Assembly: GCF_036884655.1 (NCBI RefSeq)
Contig: NC_088339.1
Location: 30,899,001 to 30,963,000, forward strand
Direction: 5' to 3'
Length of the DNA stretch: 64,000 nt
Origin: Musa acuminata AAA Group
Lineage: Eukaryota; Streptophyta; Magnoliopsida; Zingiberales; Musaceae
The position numbers and the translations under genes were made by a program. Positions 12,390 to 22,900 of the stretch are shown here, one piece after another; within the stretch, counting starts at the first letter, position 1; each line of letters starts with the position of its first letter. The notes beneath the pieces are model-generated. The model saw only the letters and a program-made list of their open reading frames with translations. It was not told the origin of the DNA and searched no databases.

Positions 12390-13129
12390 ATGGCCAAGAA
12401 AGCGTTCCAGGTCGGCCTGGCGTTGGCCGTCGTGACCATCGTGCTCTCGGGCCTCGCTTCGGCGCAGTCCGGCTGCACCACCACGATCATCAGCCTCGCG
12501 CCGTGCCTGAACTACATTACCGGCAACTCGTCCACTCCCTCCTCCTCGTGCTGCTCCCAGCTGGCCAGCGTCGTCCAGTCCCAGCCGGCGTGCCTCTGCT
12601 CGGTGCTCAACGGCGGCGCCTCCTCGTTCGGGATCACCATAAACCAGACCCGAGCCTTGGCCATGCCCGCCGCCTGCAATGTCCAGACGCCGCCAGTTAG
12701 CAAGTGCAACTGTATGCGCGCCACTCTGATCCCATCCCATTCCATTCACGTAGTGAGTCTCGAGCCTTGTCACATGAGCTGATGATTTATTGATGGTTGT
12801 GGCAGCTGTGGCCGGTGGACCGGAAAAATCCCCGACAGCTTCACCGGCGTCTCCAGCAACACCGGTCCCGTCCACACCATCATCTCCGAAATCAGGTACA
12901 ACAATACTGACTTCCTTAAGTGTCAAATCGATCCAGAGCAATTGAAATAGAGAAGATTAGTTGCAGAAGACAATTAGAATATTTATGGTTGCTTGTTCTT
13001 AACGGTGCAGAAGGTGGATCGAAGGCAACCCCGGCGACTACCTCAGATGGCAATTCTTACCAATCATCTCGTTCTCTGATGCTTTCAATCCTCTTCCTCG
13101 CCGGTTGCGTCTCCTTCACCGGCCTCTGA
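12390..13129 (+). CDS. GPI-anchored non-specific lipid-transfer-like protein (copy B)
   Basis: Exons 12390-12711, 12806-12895 and 13011-13129 (GT-AG, in frame) give 176 residues. The start ATG (MAKKAFQVGL) is chosen because a signal peptide follows directly (to about residue 26, SAQ) and because copy D starts at the same point. Eight cysteines at 29, 39, 54, 55, 68, 70, 96 and 106 have the same spacing as copy A. Exon 2 encodes a Pro/Ser/Thr/Ala-rich linker and exon 3 a hydrophobic tail (SLMLSILFLAGCVSFTGL) expected to be replaced by a GPI anchor. It likely acts at the cell surface in lipid binding or wall assembly. Exon 1 is nearly identical to that of copy D, and the similarity continues into the leader and promoter, so the pair is a recent duplicate or gene-converted. 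Confidence 0.92.
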
Positions 13130-13767
13130 GTCCACCGCAACAAGAACTGGATCATCACTTCACTTCACTGCCGTTCATTTATTTATGAGCATCTGTCTGT
13201 GTCAACTCGAATTCGTTATCTTCTCATGTTTGCACTGTATTGAAGTGATTTGGAGTTTGTTGTACTTAAACTTAGCTGAGCTGATTAAAAGATTATTGGT
13301 TTGCTTATAATAATAATTGATCTCGAGTACTGTAACCTAATGATTTTTTTAAATAAATTTAATCGAGGTAGAATATTCTACGATATAAATGGAATACAAA
13401 AAAATATATATTATTTTGATTTTTTTTTTTTTTTTTTGAATTGATATCGATACGACTTAGTTATCGATCGAAATTACGCTACTACGTGTCGAGTCATGAT
13501 TGAAATGAATATTTTTTCTATTAGTATCTATATATTCATAATCAAAATTTAGTATTCTACAATAATAAAAGAATAATTAAGATCGGTTACATTAATATTT
13601 TATCTTTGAGTTAAATCTGAGCTGGATTATGGCACCAAAGTTACCTACTTCCATCTAATGCCTTTACTAATTATATCAAACATCATAACGACCCAAGTAT
13701 ATAAATAATACTTAATACATAGCATCCTCCATTTCATAGAATAAGCCAATCACCAGTCTTTTCTTAG
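13130..13767. other. Intergenic spacer between copies B and C
   Basis: The first ~150 bases are the 3' UTR of copy B. The middle is AT-rich with a T-run at 13420-13437. From about 13630 the sequence resembles the upstream regions of copies B and D ('ttacctacttccatctaatgc'), marking the left edge of the duplicated promoter of copy C. A possible TATA motif (tatataaata) lies at about 13698-13707. Confidence 0.5.
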
Positions 13768-13947
13768 TAGGAAGGTTTGATTACCAACCATAGGCTCCAC
13801 TCTGGGTCTCCCTATCACCACCGTCACCACCACCACCACCGACTATTGAAGTCCCTCACGCGTCCCTCCCAAAGCCCAATCCCAAGTTGCACTTCAGAAC
13901 CACCTCCCGTTCCAAGGCATCTCCGGCTAACAGCTACGAGGCGCGAG

Positions 13948-14676
13948 ATGGCCCAGAAAGCGTTCGAGGCGGGCGTCGCGTTGGCCGTCATGGCCATCAT
14001 GCTCTCGGCCCTCGCTTCGGCGCAGTCCGGCTGCACCACCGCCATCATCAGCCTCGCGCCGTGCCTGAGCTACATCACCGGCAACACCTCCACGCTCTCA
14101 TCCTCGTGCTGCTCACAGCTGGACAGGGTCGTCCAGTCCGAACCGGCGTGCCTCTGCTCGGTGCACAACGTCTGGGCCTCCTCGTTGGGGGTCACCATAA
14201 ACCAGACCCGACCCTTGGCCATGCCGGCGGCTTGCAACGTCCGGACCCCACCGATTAGCGAGTGCAACTGTAAGCACTCTGATCCCTTCTCCTTCAAGTA
14301 GCAAGTCTCGATTCACGTTTCACGGACTGATGAGTTATTGATGATTGCTGCAGCTGTGGCCGGTGGGCCAGCAAAATCCCCGACGGCTTCACCGACGGCT
14401 CTAGCAACACCGGCCAATCTCGCAAGAGGGACCCCATCCACACCATCATCGCTTAGGGCAGGTCCAATCACACACAACTCCTGAGAAGATTAGTCGCAGC
14501 AAAAACAACCAAAATATGCATCATTGACTTCATCTTGTCTCTTAATGGTGCATGCAGAAGGTGGATCGATGGCAACCCGGGCCACGACCTCAGATGGCAC
14601 TTCCTACAAATCACCTCCCTCTCTGATGCTCTCAATTCTCTGTCTCGCCGCCTGCGTCTCCTTCGCCAACCTCTGA
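13948..14676 (+). CDS. GPI-anchored non-specific lipid-transfer-like protein (copy C, divergent)
   Basis: Exons 13948-14269, 14354-14461 and 14558-14676 (GT-AG, in frame) give 182 residues. The signal peptide, the eight cysteines with the family spacing, a longer Pro/Ser/Thr/Ala linker (108-base exon 2) and a hydrophobic C-terminal tail (SLMLSILCLAACVSFANL) are all kept. It differs from B and D in the loop after the CxC motif, where VLNGGASS has become VHNVWASS, losing the otherwise constant Gly-Gly. A HHHHHRLL-like histidine-coding run lies upstream in the leader, outside the chosen frame. Intact structure argues that the gene is functional; the changed loop may alter lipid binding (inference). 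Confidence 0.88.
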
Positions 14677-15654
14677 CTCGACTGGGAGAACTCGATGATG
14701 ACTTCCTGCTGCCGTCGATCATTTGTTCGCATGCATCTGTTTGTGTCAACTCGGATTCTTTCTTTTCAGCTTCCTCGTTGCTGCTCTGCATTGAATGATT
14801 TGGAATTTGATGTACTTAATTATCCTCTGAGACGATTAAAAGATTGATTGATTTGCTCATAGCTTCCTTGAATCATTAGAAGTCAATTCCAATTAATGAA
14901 TGGCAGGACTCTTTCTTTCGACCATAAGTATTCTTTGAATGATATCATCCAAGTTTTTCTAAGATTTTTTTTATTTGATCATCCAATCCAACTTGAAGGA
15001 TATAAGCATGAATAATATTCAAAACATATTATCTTTCATAAATTGTAGAGCTATAATTACATATTATCTTGTAATTTCGAACACTGAAATGGTAAAATAT
15101 ATCAGATCTCACGAATAAAAAAATAATATAATATATTTTATTTTATAATATTTTTAATATTAAAAATTATACATTCAATTAGATAAATATTTAATATAAT
15201 AAAATTAAATTAACATGACCTCACACGATCTTAGATCCAACGAAATCAGGTTCCGATATATGACCCGATTAAAATCACGTATAATAGCCTAATAACTTAA
15301 TAGTTGTTGGGTAGATGTAATCATTGTTTGCTACACCAATTTCGTTATCGCTGTCTCCCTTTTCTTTCAATGATATGGCGAGCTCATAAGCTACATAGAG
15401 TCCACAAGCAAATAATATAGATATGTCCATCATAATCAACTCCTAACACCCGAGACTGCAACCTAACAACATCTCGATGCAGAATCTAAGAAGAGCAAGT
15501 TGGATTTATGCTACTTAGATTACCTACCTTCATCTAATGCCCTAACTAACTTGATCAAACACGTAACGACCCATCTATAATGATACTTCAACATGGCGTC
15601 TTTTATTGCATAGATTAAGCCAATTAGGTTCCAATCGACACCGGTCTTTTTCTT
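14677..15654. other. Intergenic spacer between copies C and D
   Basis: Copy C 3' UTR up to about 14870, then AT-rich sequence with no recognisable gene. From about 15500 the sequence again resembles the promoter regions of copies B and C. Confidence 0.5.
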
Positions 15655-15798
15655 AGTAGGAAGGTTTGGCCAACGACACGAACCCAAATCACCTATTTGA
15701 AGCCCTTCACACCTTCCTCTCATTCCACAAGCTCAACCTGCACTCAGCAACCTCCTCACATTCCGAGGCATCTCCGGCGATCGGCGAAGACGAGCGAG

Positions 15799-16508
15799 AT
15801 GGCCAAGAAAGCGTCCGAGGTCTGCCTGGCTTTGGCCGTCATGACCATCATGCTCCCCGGCCTCGCTTGGGCGCAGTCCGGCTGCACCACCGCTATCATC
15901 AGCCTCGTGCCGTGCCTGAGCTACATCACCGGCAACTCCTCCACGCCCTCCTCCTCGTGCTGCTCCCAGCTGGCCAGCGTCGTCAAGTCCCAGCCGGCGT
16001 GCCTCTGCTCGGTGCTCAACGGCGGCGCCTCCTCGTTCGGGATCACCGTAAACCAGACCCGAGCCTTGGCCATGCCCGCCGCCTGCAAGGTCCAGACGCC
16101 GCCGGTCAGCGAGTGCAACTGTAGGCGCCACTCTGATCCCATTCCCTTTCCCGTTCTCTATACTATCTTGTTGACTGGACTGATGAGCAATTAATGGTTG
16201 TGGCAGCCGTAGCCGGTGGACCGGCAAAGTCCCCGACATCTTCACCAGCAGCACCGGATACTCCGGCCAATCCCGCACCAGCGACGCCATCATCTCCGAG
16301 GGCAGGTACGTTTATTCTACGTTATATGAAGACATCACCGCTTGCAGAACAAGACAGAGAAATATGGTGACGTTGTCCTAATGGTGCAGAAGGTGGATCG
16401 AAGGCAACCCCAGCGACGGCTTCATATGGCACTTCTTACACACCAACTCGCTCTCTGATGCTCTCGATCCTCTTCCTCGCCGCCTCCGTCTTCTCTACCA
16501 GCCTCTGA
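15799..16508 (+). CDS. GPI-anchored non-specific lipid-transfer-like protein (copy D)
   Basis: Exons 15799-16120, 16207-16305 and 16390-16508 (GT-AG, in frame) give 179 residues. It has a signal peptide (cleavage probably after LAWAQ), eight cysteines at the same positions as copies A-C, a Pro/Ala/Ser/Thr linker, and a GPI-type hydrophobic end (SLMLSILFLAASVFSTSL). Exon 1 is 322 bases, the same as in the other three copies, while exon 2 varies (51, 90, 108, 99 bases in A-D). The leader from 15655 is almost the same as that of copy B. Likely a cell-surface lipid-binding protein. The family is certain; its role in cuticle, suberin, pollen or xylem is not shown by the sequence. Confidence 0.92.
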
Positions 16509-16938
16509 GTCTACTGCCATTAATTTCTTGCACCTGTCTGCATCCTTCCTCATGTGTGCTCTGCTTTGTAGCTGTGATGTGGTGATTCGTTGTACCATTC
16601 TTAGATTATCCGAATAAAAGATTACCAGTTTGCATTATAAACCTGCTAAGATCACGAGAAGAATCTGACGTCGGAGTGACTAATGACAAGTTTTATTTTT
16701 ATTTCACGCACACAAATGATAGTGAGCAGAAATCCAATCTTACCACAACAGTACTACAAATTGCATAATCTCCATCATTTTCCTTTGTGTTTCTTTAATA
16801 TATTATACACAAAGCTCAGACTCCCAACTTAAACCTCAACCTACTCAATGCATTGTTTGGAAGCAAGCTTGACGAAGCCTTGGCATGAGAGCCAAGTCAT
16901 TTGCAGCCCAATACCAACTTCATTGCCACTTCCCTCCG

Positions 16939-16946
16939 TATAAATA
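16939..16946 (+). promoter_or_regulatory. TATA box of the TED6/7-like gene
   Basis: TATAAATA lies about 70 bases before the start codon, in the expected position for a plant core promoter with a short leader. Confidence 0.6.
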
Positions 16947-17009
16947 CCCACGTATGGCCTCCTCTTTCTCCATCCTTCGTGTATTCGTCTTCAACACTCT
17001 GTAAACCTA

Positions 17010-17822
17010 ATGGCTTTCCTCCCTTCTCCCCGAAACTACGGCTTCCCTTTCTTCTTTTCTCCACCACCTCCCAAGGTGTCTCCATTCAGGGCACCGCCAC
17101 CATCTCCAAAGGTGTCTCCTTTTACGCCTCCGCCACCATCACCTTCGAAGCAAGCACCACCGCCACCACCTCGTCGTAGCCCTCCACCTCCGTCACCTTC
17201 AAAGCAAGCACCGCCGCCGCCACCACGCCGCAGCCCCCCGCCACCTTCACCCTCAAAGCAAGCACCCCCACCGCCACCCTCCCCTTCAAAGAAAGCTCCC
17301 CCACCGCCACCAAAGAAGATGGCCCCGCCTCCACCAAAACTGTCGCCGCCACCACCACCTCGAACCCCTGTCCACCCTCCACCAGCCCCAGTGGCACCAC
17401 TGCCACCAGCACCACCCCACATCCCCCCACCGTCGCCTCCACCACCAAGCCCGCACCACACCGTAATCATCGTCGTGTTCGTTTCCCTTGGCGGCCTCTT
17501 CTTCCTCGCATTCCTCGCGGCGGCCCTCTGTTGCTGCCTCAAGAAGAAGAAAAAGAAGATGGCCGCCAAGGCGGAGGTCGTGGACGTCGAGGACCACGTG
17601 CACATCCATGAGACTGTCGTTCCAGGACCCCATGGCGAACAACTGGTGGCCCTGTCGATCGACGAAGACATCAAAGTCCACGAGGTGATCAAGAAGGGTG
17701 AATTGATCGGCGAGACCTCAATCAGGGAACCTGCACTGGAACGACCTCATTCAAACGACGAAGCCACTGCAGGTTCTTCCGGAACCATTCACCACAACCT
17801 CGTTGAACACAGAAATCAGTAG
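17010..17822 (+). CDS. TED6/TED7-like proline-rich single-pass membrane protein
   Basis: An intronless 270-residue protein. Residues 17-150 are extremely proline-rich with repeated PPPPSPSKQAPPPPPRRSP-type units, which also contain SPPPP extensin-like motifs. Residues 151-176 form one membrane helix (TVIIVVFVSLGGLFFLAFLA...), followed by a CCC-LKKKKKK basic stop and an acidic cytoplasmic tail (VDVEDHVHIHETVVPGPHGE, then LVALSIDEDIKVHEVIKKGE). This helix-CCLKKKKKK-GPHGEQ architecture is that of TRACHEARY ELEMENT DIFFERENTIATION-RELATED 6/7, membrane proteins linked in Arabidopsis to secondary-wall formation in xylem vessels and reported to contact secondary-wall cellulose synthase. The extracellular proline region probably varies by repeat slippage. 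The tail after residue 220 is longer than I recall for the Arabidopsis proteins. It is convergent with the UBC2-type gene. Confidence 0.85.
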   Translation: MAFLPSPRNYGFPFFFSPPPPKVSPFRAPPPSPKVSPFTPPPPSPSKQAPPPPPRRSPPPPSPSKQAPPPPPRRSPPPPSPSKQAPPPPPSPSKKAPPPPPKKMAPPPPKLSPPPPPRTPVHPPPAPVAPLPPAPPHIPPPSPPPPSPHHTVIIVVFVSLGGLFFLAFLAAALCCCLKKKKKKMAAKAEVVDVEDHVHIHETVVPGPHGEQLVALSIDEDIKVHEVIKKGELIGETSIREPALERPHSNDEATAGSSGTIHHNLVEHRNQ

Positions 17823-18709
17823 GCGACTGACGGTGAGAAGTGCGACTGATTCGCCAATAAGGATGCTCGTGTGGAGTGAAGCTGTTCGATGTGGTTACTG
17901 TTGTGTTCATTGTCATATGTTGTGTTTATTGTGATTCCTTTATGTCCATATCATCTGGCAAAGTATTCTAATATCATTTATTAGATCTGAGTTCATTTAG
18001 TAAGTGATGAACACAACCTTCGATAAACTATCAAGATTAATACAATACTATTTCAAGTTAGAAGATTAGTTTTTGAAGATTAATCGGAGGCTTTTTCCTT
18101 GTCAATATAACAACACAACACAACAAGCATAATGGACTTCTTCTTCGTCGGATGCACTGAGTCCAGCTTATGCAAACGACTGCTCTTCTGGCCTCCATGA
18201 AGTTACTCTTCTTCTACTGAGAAGCCACTACTTACTGCAACCTACTCTTACTGCAAATGGCAGGTGGATCAGTATAACATGTTTCCATCACAAAAAAGAG
18301 AAGAACAAATCCGATACACAAGACTCCGACCATATCGCAAAGTGGCAAACTTATTATTAGTCTACCTAAACTCTTCAAGTTTTACTAGACAGCAGTTGCA
18401 GAAGAGAAACACATCTTTCATAGAAAGAGAAGTAGATTGCACCTTTCATCCAGTTTTTGGCAATCTATTACCCCAAAAATTACCAACTATAGCATAAATA
18501 AAAGCATAAAACATAAGAATCCTGGATTGCCAATCCATACCATGGTTTACATAAGAACAACAATAAACAAGCAGCTCAAAGGGATTTCAGCACAGCAATA
18601 CAAGCACCACTGTCCTGAAGAGTCGAACGCTTTTTCACATGCTAGCTAGCTACATAATAGATTCCCTGGTACGACCTTATTCTCGCACAAGAACAAAGAG
18701 TTCTCGCGG

Positions 18710-19902
18710 TTAGTCAGCCGTCCAGCTCTGCTCCACGATCTCACGAACTCTCCGGTTATATTCACGCTTGTTTTCGCTGAACAGCCGAGCTGCCTCAGAG
18801 TTTGCAGGCGAGTTTGGATTTGGATCACAGAGCAGTGACTGCACAGGAAGATTGTGAAAACGCTGGGAAAAAGGTGGTAGATCTAATTCTAAATGAAAAA
18901 AAGCAAATGTGATCATAAACCGCATAAAATTTCTCCCCTCTTCTTGGTCCGTCTTCCATTTATGACCAGAATCGAAATGCTAAGACTTTCTGCAGGATCT
19001 TTTAGTTTATAACACAACGTAATCTACTCCGAGGCACATTTTATAATAACCCAATTAATTATACTAAATGATTGTACACACTTATCCAAGTTCACAATCA
19101 ACTAGAAAAACATGCTACAAAACTTTCCAAGGGCTCCCAGCAACAGTTTGATCGTTGATAAAGCTCTTATGCTGATCAATTTGATTGAGATGTACTACTT
19201 TCCAATCGTATCCGATTTGGATTTTATTGGTCAAAAGATGAAGAGGCTATGTATTTACCTTATATTCTATAGTTGCTTGAATCATAAGTTTATATTCCAT
19301 TCTAACCCTTCAAGGACATAATTTTTTTCTAAGAGAATATGGTTCTACGGAGATATGAGACAGGCTAACTATGAGACAAAAACTGCAAAGAAGTTTCTCT
19401 TACTATTGTAAATCTTTTAGTATAAACTAAACAGAGTTTGTTGGTACCATTTGCAGGTAACAAAAACAAATTCTTAAACATGCCTAATAGGTCAGACAAA
19501 GACTCGAGTAATGAAAGTCACTGCTTTATCAGATACTAACAAGGAAAGATCAAGATCATATTTGCACGCTTGTGATCGATCATAAAATGTCAAACATCAA
19601 AGAGTATTACGGCAGATCATATAATGAAGCACAAGCTTCTCAAAGAACTAAAGAAGGCTACAAGAAAAACAGAGGGAACTAATAGTCAATCTGTACGGTT
19701 CATTTTGTAGGGTGTCATCACTGTCAACCAAAATCTGAATCAAATCATGGCCTAAAGTTATAGGCTTAGCTTTCTAATAAAACAATTAACGTGGTTGTAA
19801 CTCTCCAGAAGAATTTCAGAAAATACAGTTGTGAGGTGACAGGTAACCTAGAGCAGTAATAGATGGCATATTAAATGAAGTTAAATCCCATATGGTACTA
19901 AA

Positions 19903-19944
<42 letters not shown>

Positions 19945-22900
19945 TATATATATATATATTATATGTCGAGAAGGCTCCACAAAAGGCAAAACATTCTTTA
20001 ATGAATAAAAGACTTTGGCATGATGTCTACAGATTTCTATGGTAAGGTTTCTTGTTAAAAAACAGAGTTACTTTGTGATCAAGATATGTACCAAATATAC
20101 CACTCTTTCTGAACAGGCAAAGAGAATAAAACACTTGCCTGTATAGAAGTGAGTATTGCAGCAACATCATATATAGGACTCCACTGATTCTGTAAAATAT
20201 CCAAGCAAATGCTTCCATCTGCATAGACTGACGGAAGCCACAGAGACAAGGTTTCGTGAGACATTTTCTCATATATTTTATGTCAAAGTGCTAACAGGTG
20301 AAGGAAAATCCACTTACAAAAGGATTTAAGAATTGATATGATCTGTAGTTGGAGCAAGCCAGAGATGTACATAGTAATAACAAATGATCAGTAGTTCATG
20401 ATGGAAATGATACTTACTGTTTGGATGGAACATACGTGAGACAAATCGAACAGTAGGTGGCTTGTTAGGGTAGTCCTCAGTAAATTGCAAAGTTAGCTTG
20501 AACGTCCCTATAGTGTAACAGTAAGTAAATAATATTACAAGGAAGTAGAACAAAAGAGTATAGTCATAATCACACAGTCAGCACATCATCTTTCAACTAG
20601 TTTCTGGAAAAAAAGAGTTATTATAATAGAATTTAGACAAATGCAGACCTATGAACTGGATTTCACAAATAAAAAAGACCAGAGGTTCTTATTGATGGTT
20701 TGGAATAAAGTGTTATTATTCCAGATTCATTACCATAAGAAATTATACTTCACAGGATAGACTTTTATCATAATGGCACCACTATTTAAATTGCAAGTAG
20801 CGGAACAGATCATGGTAAAAAAGAAATTGATTAAAGCAAGGTTCGTAATTTCATACCGTACCGACGTATCGAGCTTTGCTCGGTACGGTATGGTACGAGC
20901 ATACTGAGCGGTATACTAGGGTGTACCACTCAATACGTATATATATATATATATATAATATAAAAATTAATATATAAAAATATAAAAAATAAAAAAGGAG
21001 GCTTCCGCTGCCTCGGCGACATCGTTTCCTTTTCTTCTCCTCGTTGGTGTCAGACGAGGAGAAGAACACGGTCTTCTCATTTGCGGTGTTCGACGAATAC
21101 ATCGAAGGCCGCAGACGTCTCCGGCCTTCGGCGAAGAAGAAGCCGAGCCGCCGCCTCTTCGTTACCTCCTAGATCGGGATCGTTGAGGGGGGCGGCGTTG
21201 GATCGGGAAGCGCCGAGGTTCTCTCGATTCTCCCTCTTCTTCGAGTGCCTTCTCCCTTTTCTCCCTCGATGCTGCTTCTTCCCTCGTCGCAACCAGGTTG
21301 ATACCACCCGGTACCGGGCGGCGACGGTTGAAATCAACCATTACCGCCCAATACAATCTCGTATCGTCCGATACGGGGCTAGATCAATGCTATTTCCCGG
21401 TAGCGAGTGATTCGCGTACCAGTCTGCTGGCGAACCGGTACGGGCGGTATCATTCAGTATTGTAATCCTTGGATTAAAGTTATCTGCAACGTGAAGCCCA
21501 ATGGAGGCAGTTTCACAGGAAAATAACGTGGAAAAAGGATTTTCAATATATCTAGGATAAACAGAGGTAAAAGTTCCGTTTAATGATTACTGTTCACAGT
21601 TCAAATGAGTAGGTAACAAAACAGTAAAATAACTTATACACATTTCTACATTCATATAAAACATCACAATCTTGTAGCCTTTACTTAAGAAAATGCTATT
21701 TAGTCTCCATCAACTATATGAAAGACTACATTTTTCTATGTTCAGTAGCTGACTAACAAATATTTTTTTAATAAGTGAACTAAGAAATGTGATAAATCTT
21801 GTTCTTGCCACAGAATGTATGTCTGGCCCTATTGACAAGAAATTGGATTTTCATTGATGTCGAAACTAAAGTAGGTAGGCAATAATTCATGGTCCTAAAT
21901 TCCTTAACTTTTCCTTAAATGTCTCAGACAATCTTCAGCCGTTTGGAACCTATCAACATTCATGAATGACTCTACACTGGAAATAAAGGCCAGTGGGTGG
22001 CATGCCATCCTACCAAATCATAGTAAGCAAACACCAAATGTATTTACTCTTAGTATGCTAATAACAAGGTCAAACCTTGAAATATAATTATTTTCACAGA
22101 AACAAAATTGTCATTTGAGGTCATGCATAAGGTCAAAGAAACTTGTAAACCACCATTAACAAATCTGCTCATTTAATTCATTCAGAAAATGAAAGCCTTT
22201 TCCTTCTCTAGATAACCTTGATCCTTAAGCATACCATAAATGGATTATGGAAGGATATATAGGTGTCACATGCCTACCTTCCGTTTTGTTCAAAGTTAAA
22301 AAGTTCTTTAAACCATGTATTGCATGAAATATTTAATTACAAAGCAAATTCCACATCCTGGTCTATTAGACTAGATTATATGATATGATAGTCGATAAGC
22401 TAGATGAACAGGGGATTATAATCATTAAGGATTGTGATGGAAAAGCAACTGAAAAGCACATGCACAAAAAAGACACAGAGATGTTGAATGTCTTTAAAGG
22501 GAGAATGAAAGGAAACAAGAAGACGAGAGAAAAAGCCCACAAAATGATTAAACTAGCAAGTAACATTATAATACCTTCCATAAATGAATACATATAAATC
22601 ATTTTTCAGGAGTCAGAAGAGGATAATATAAGAGAAAATCATTTAAAATGATATGAGCATGTGCTTATGAGACCTTTGGATATGATAATCAGAAGAGACA
22701 AAATGATTAATGTTACTGGTACGAGGAGAGATAGAGAAAAACCTAAAAAGACTTTAATAGAAACTATAAATAAAAATTGAAGTACTCAAAGTTTAACTAA
22801 ACATATGACTTTTTATAGATCTCAATGACAACAAAAGACTCATATAGTTGACCCCAAATAGCTGGTACTTGCGGTTTTGTTGTTGTTGTAGTATTTTTTT

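Noticed and set aside
12324..12941. 205-codon frame antisense to lipid-transfer copy B (and a similar one over copy D)
   Set aside because: Crosses both an intron and the coding exons of the real gene; composition is that of a complementary shadow.
17036..17692. 218-codon glycine-rich frame antisense to the TED6/7-like gene
   Set aside because: It is the complement of the CCN-rich proline repeat and has no independent signal.
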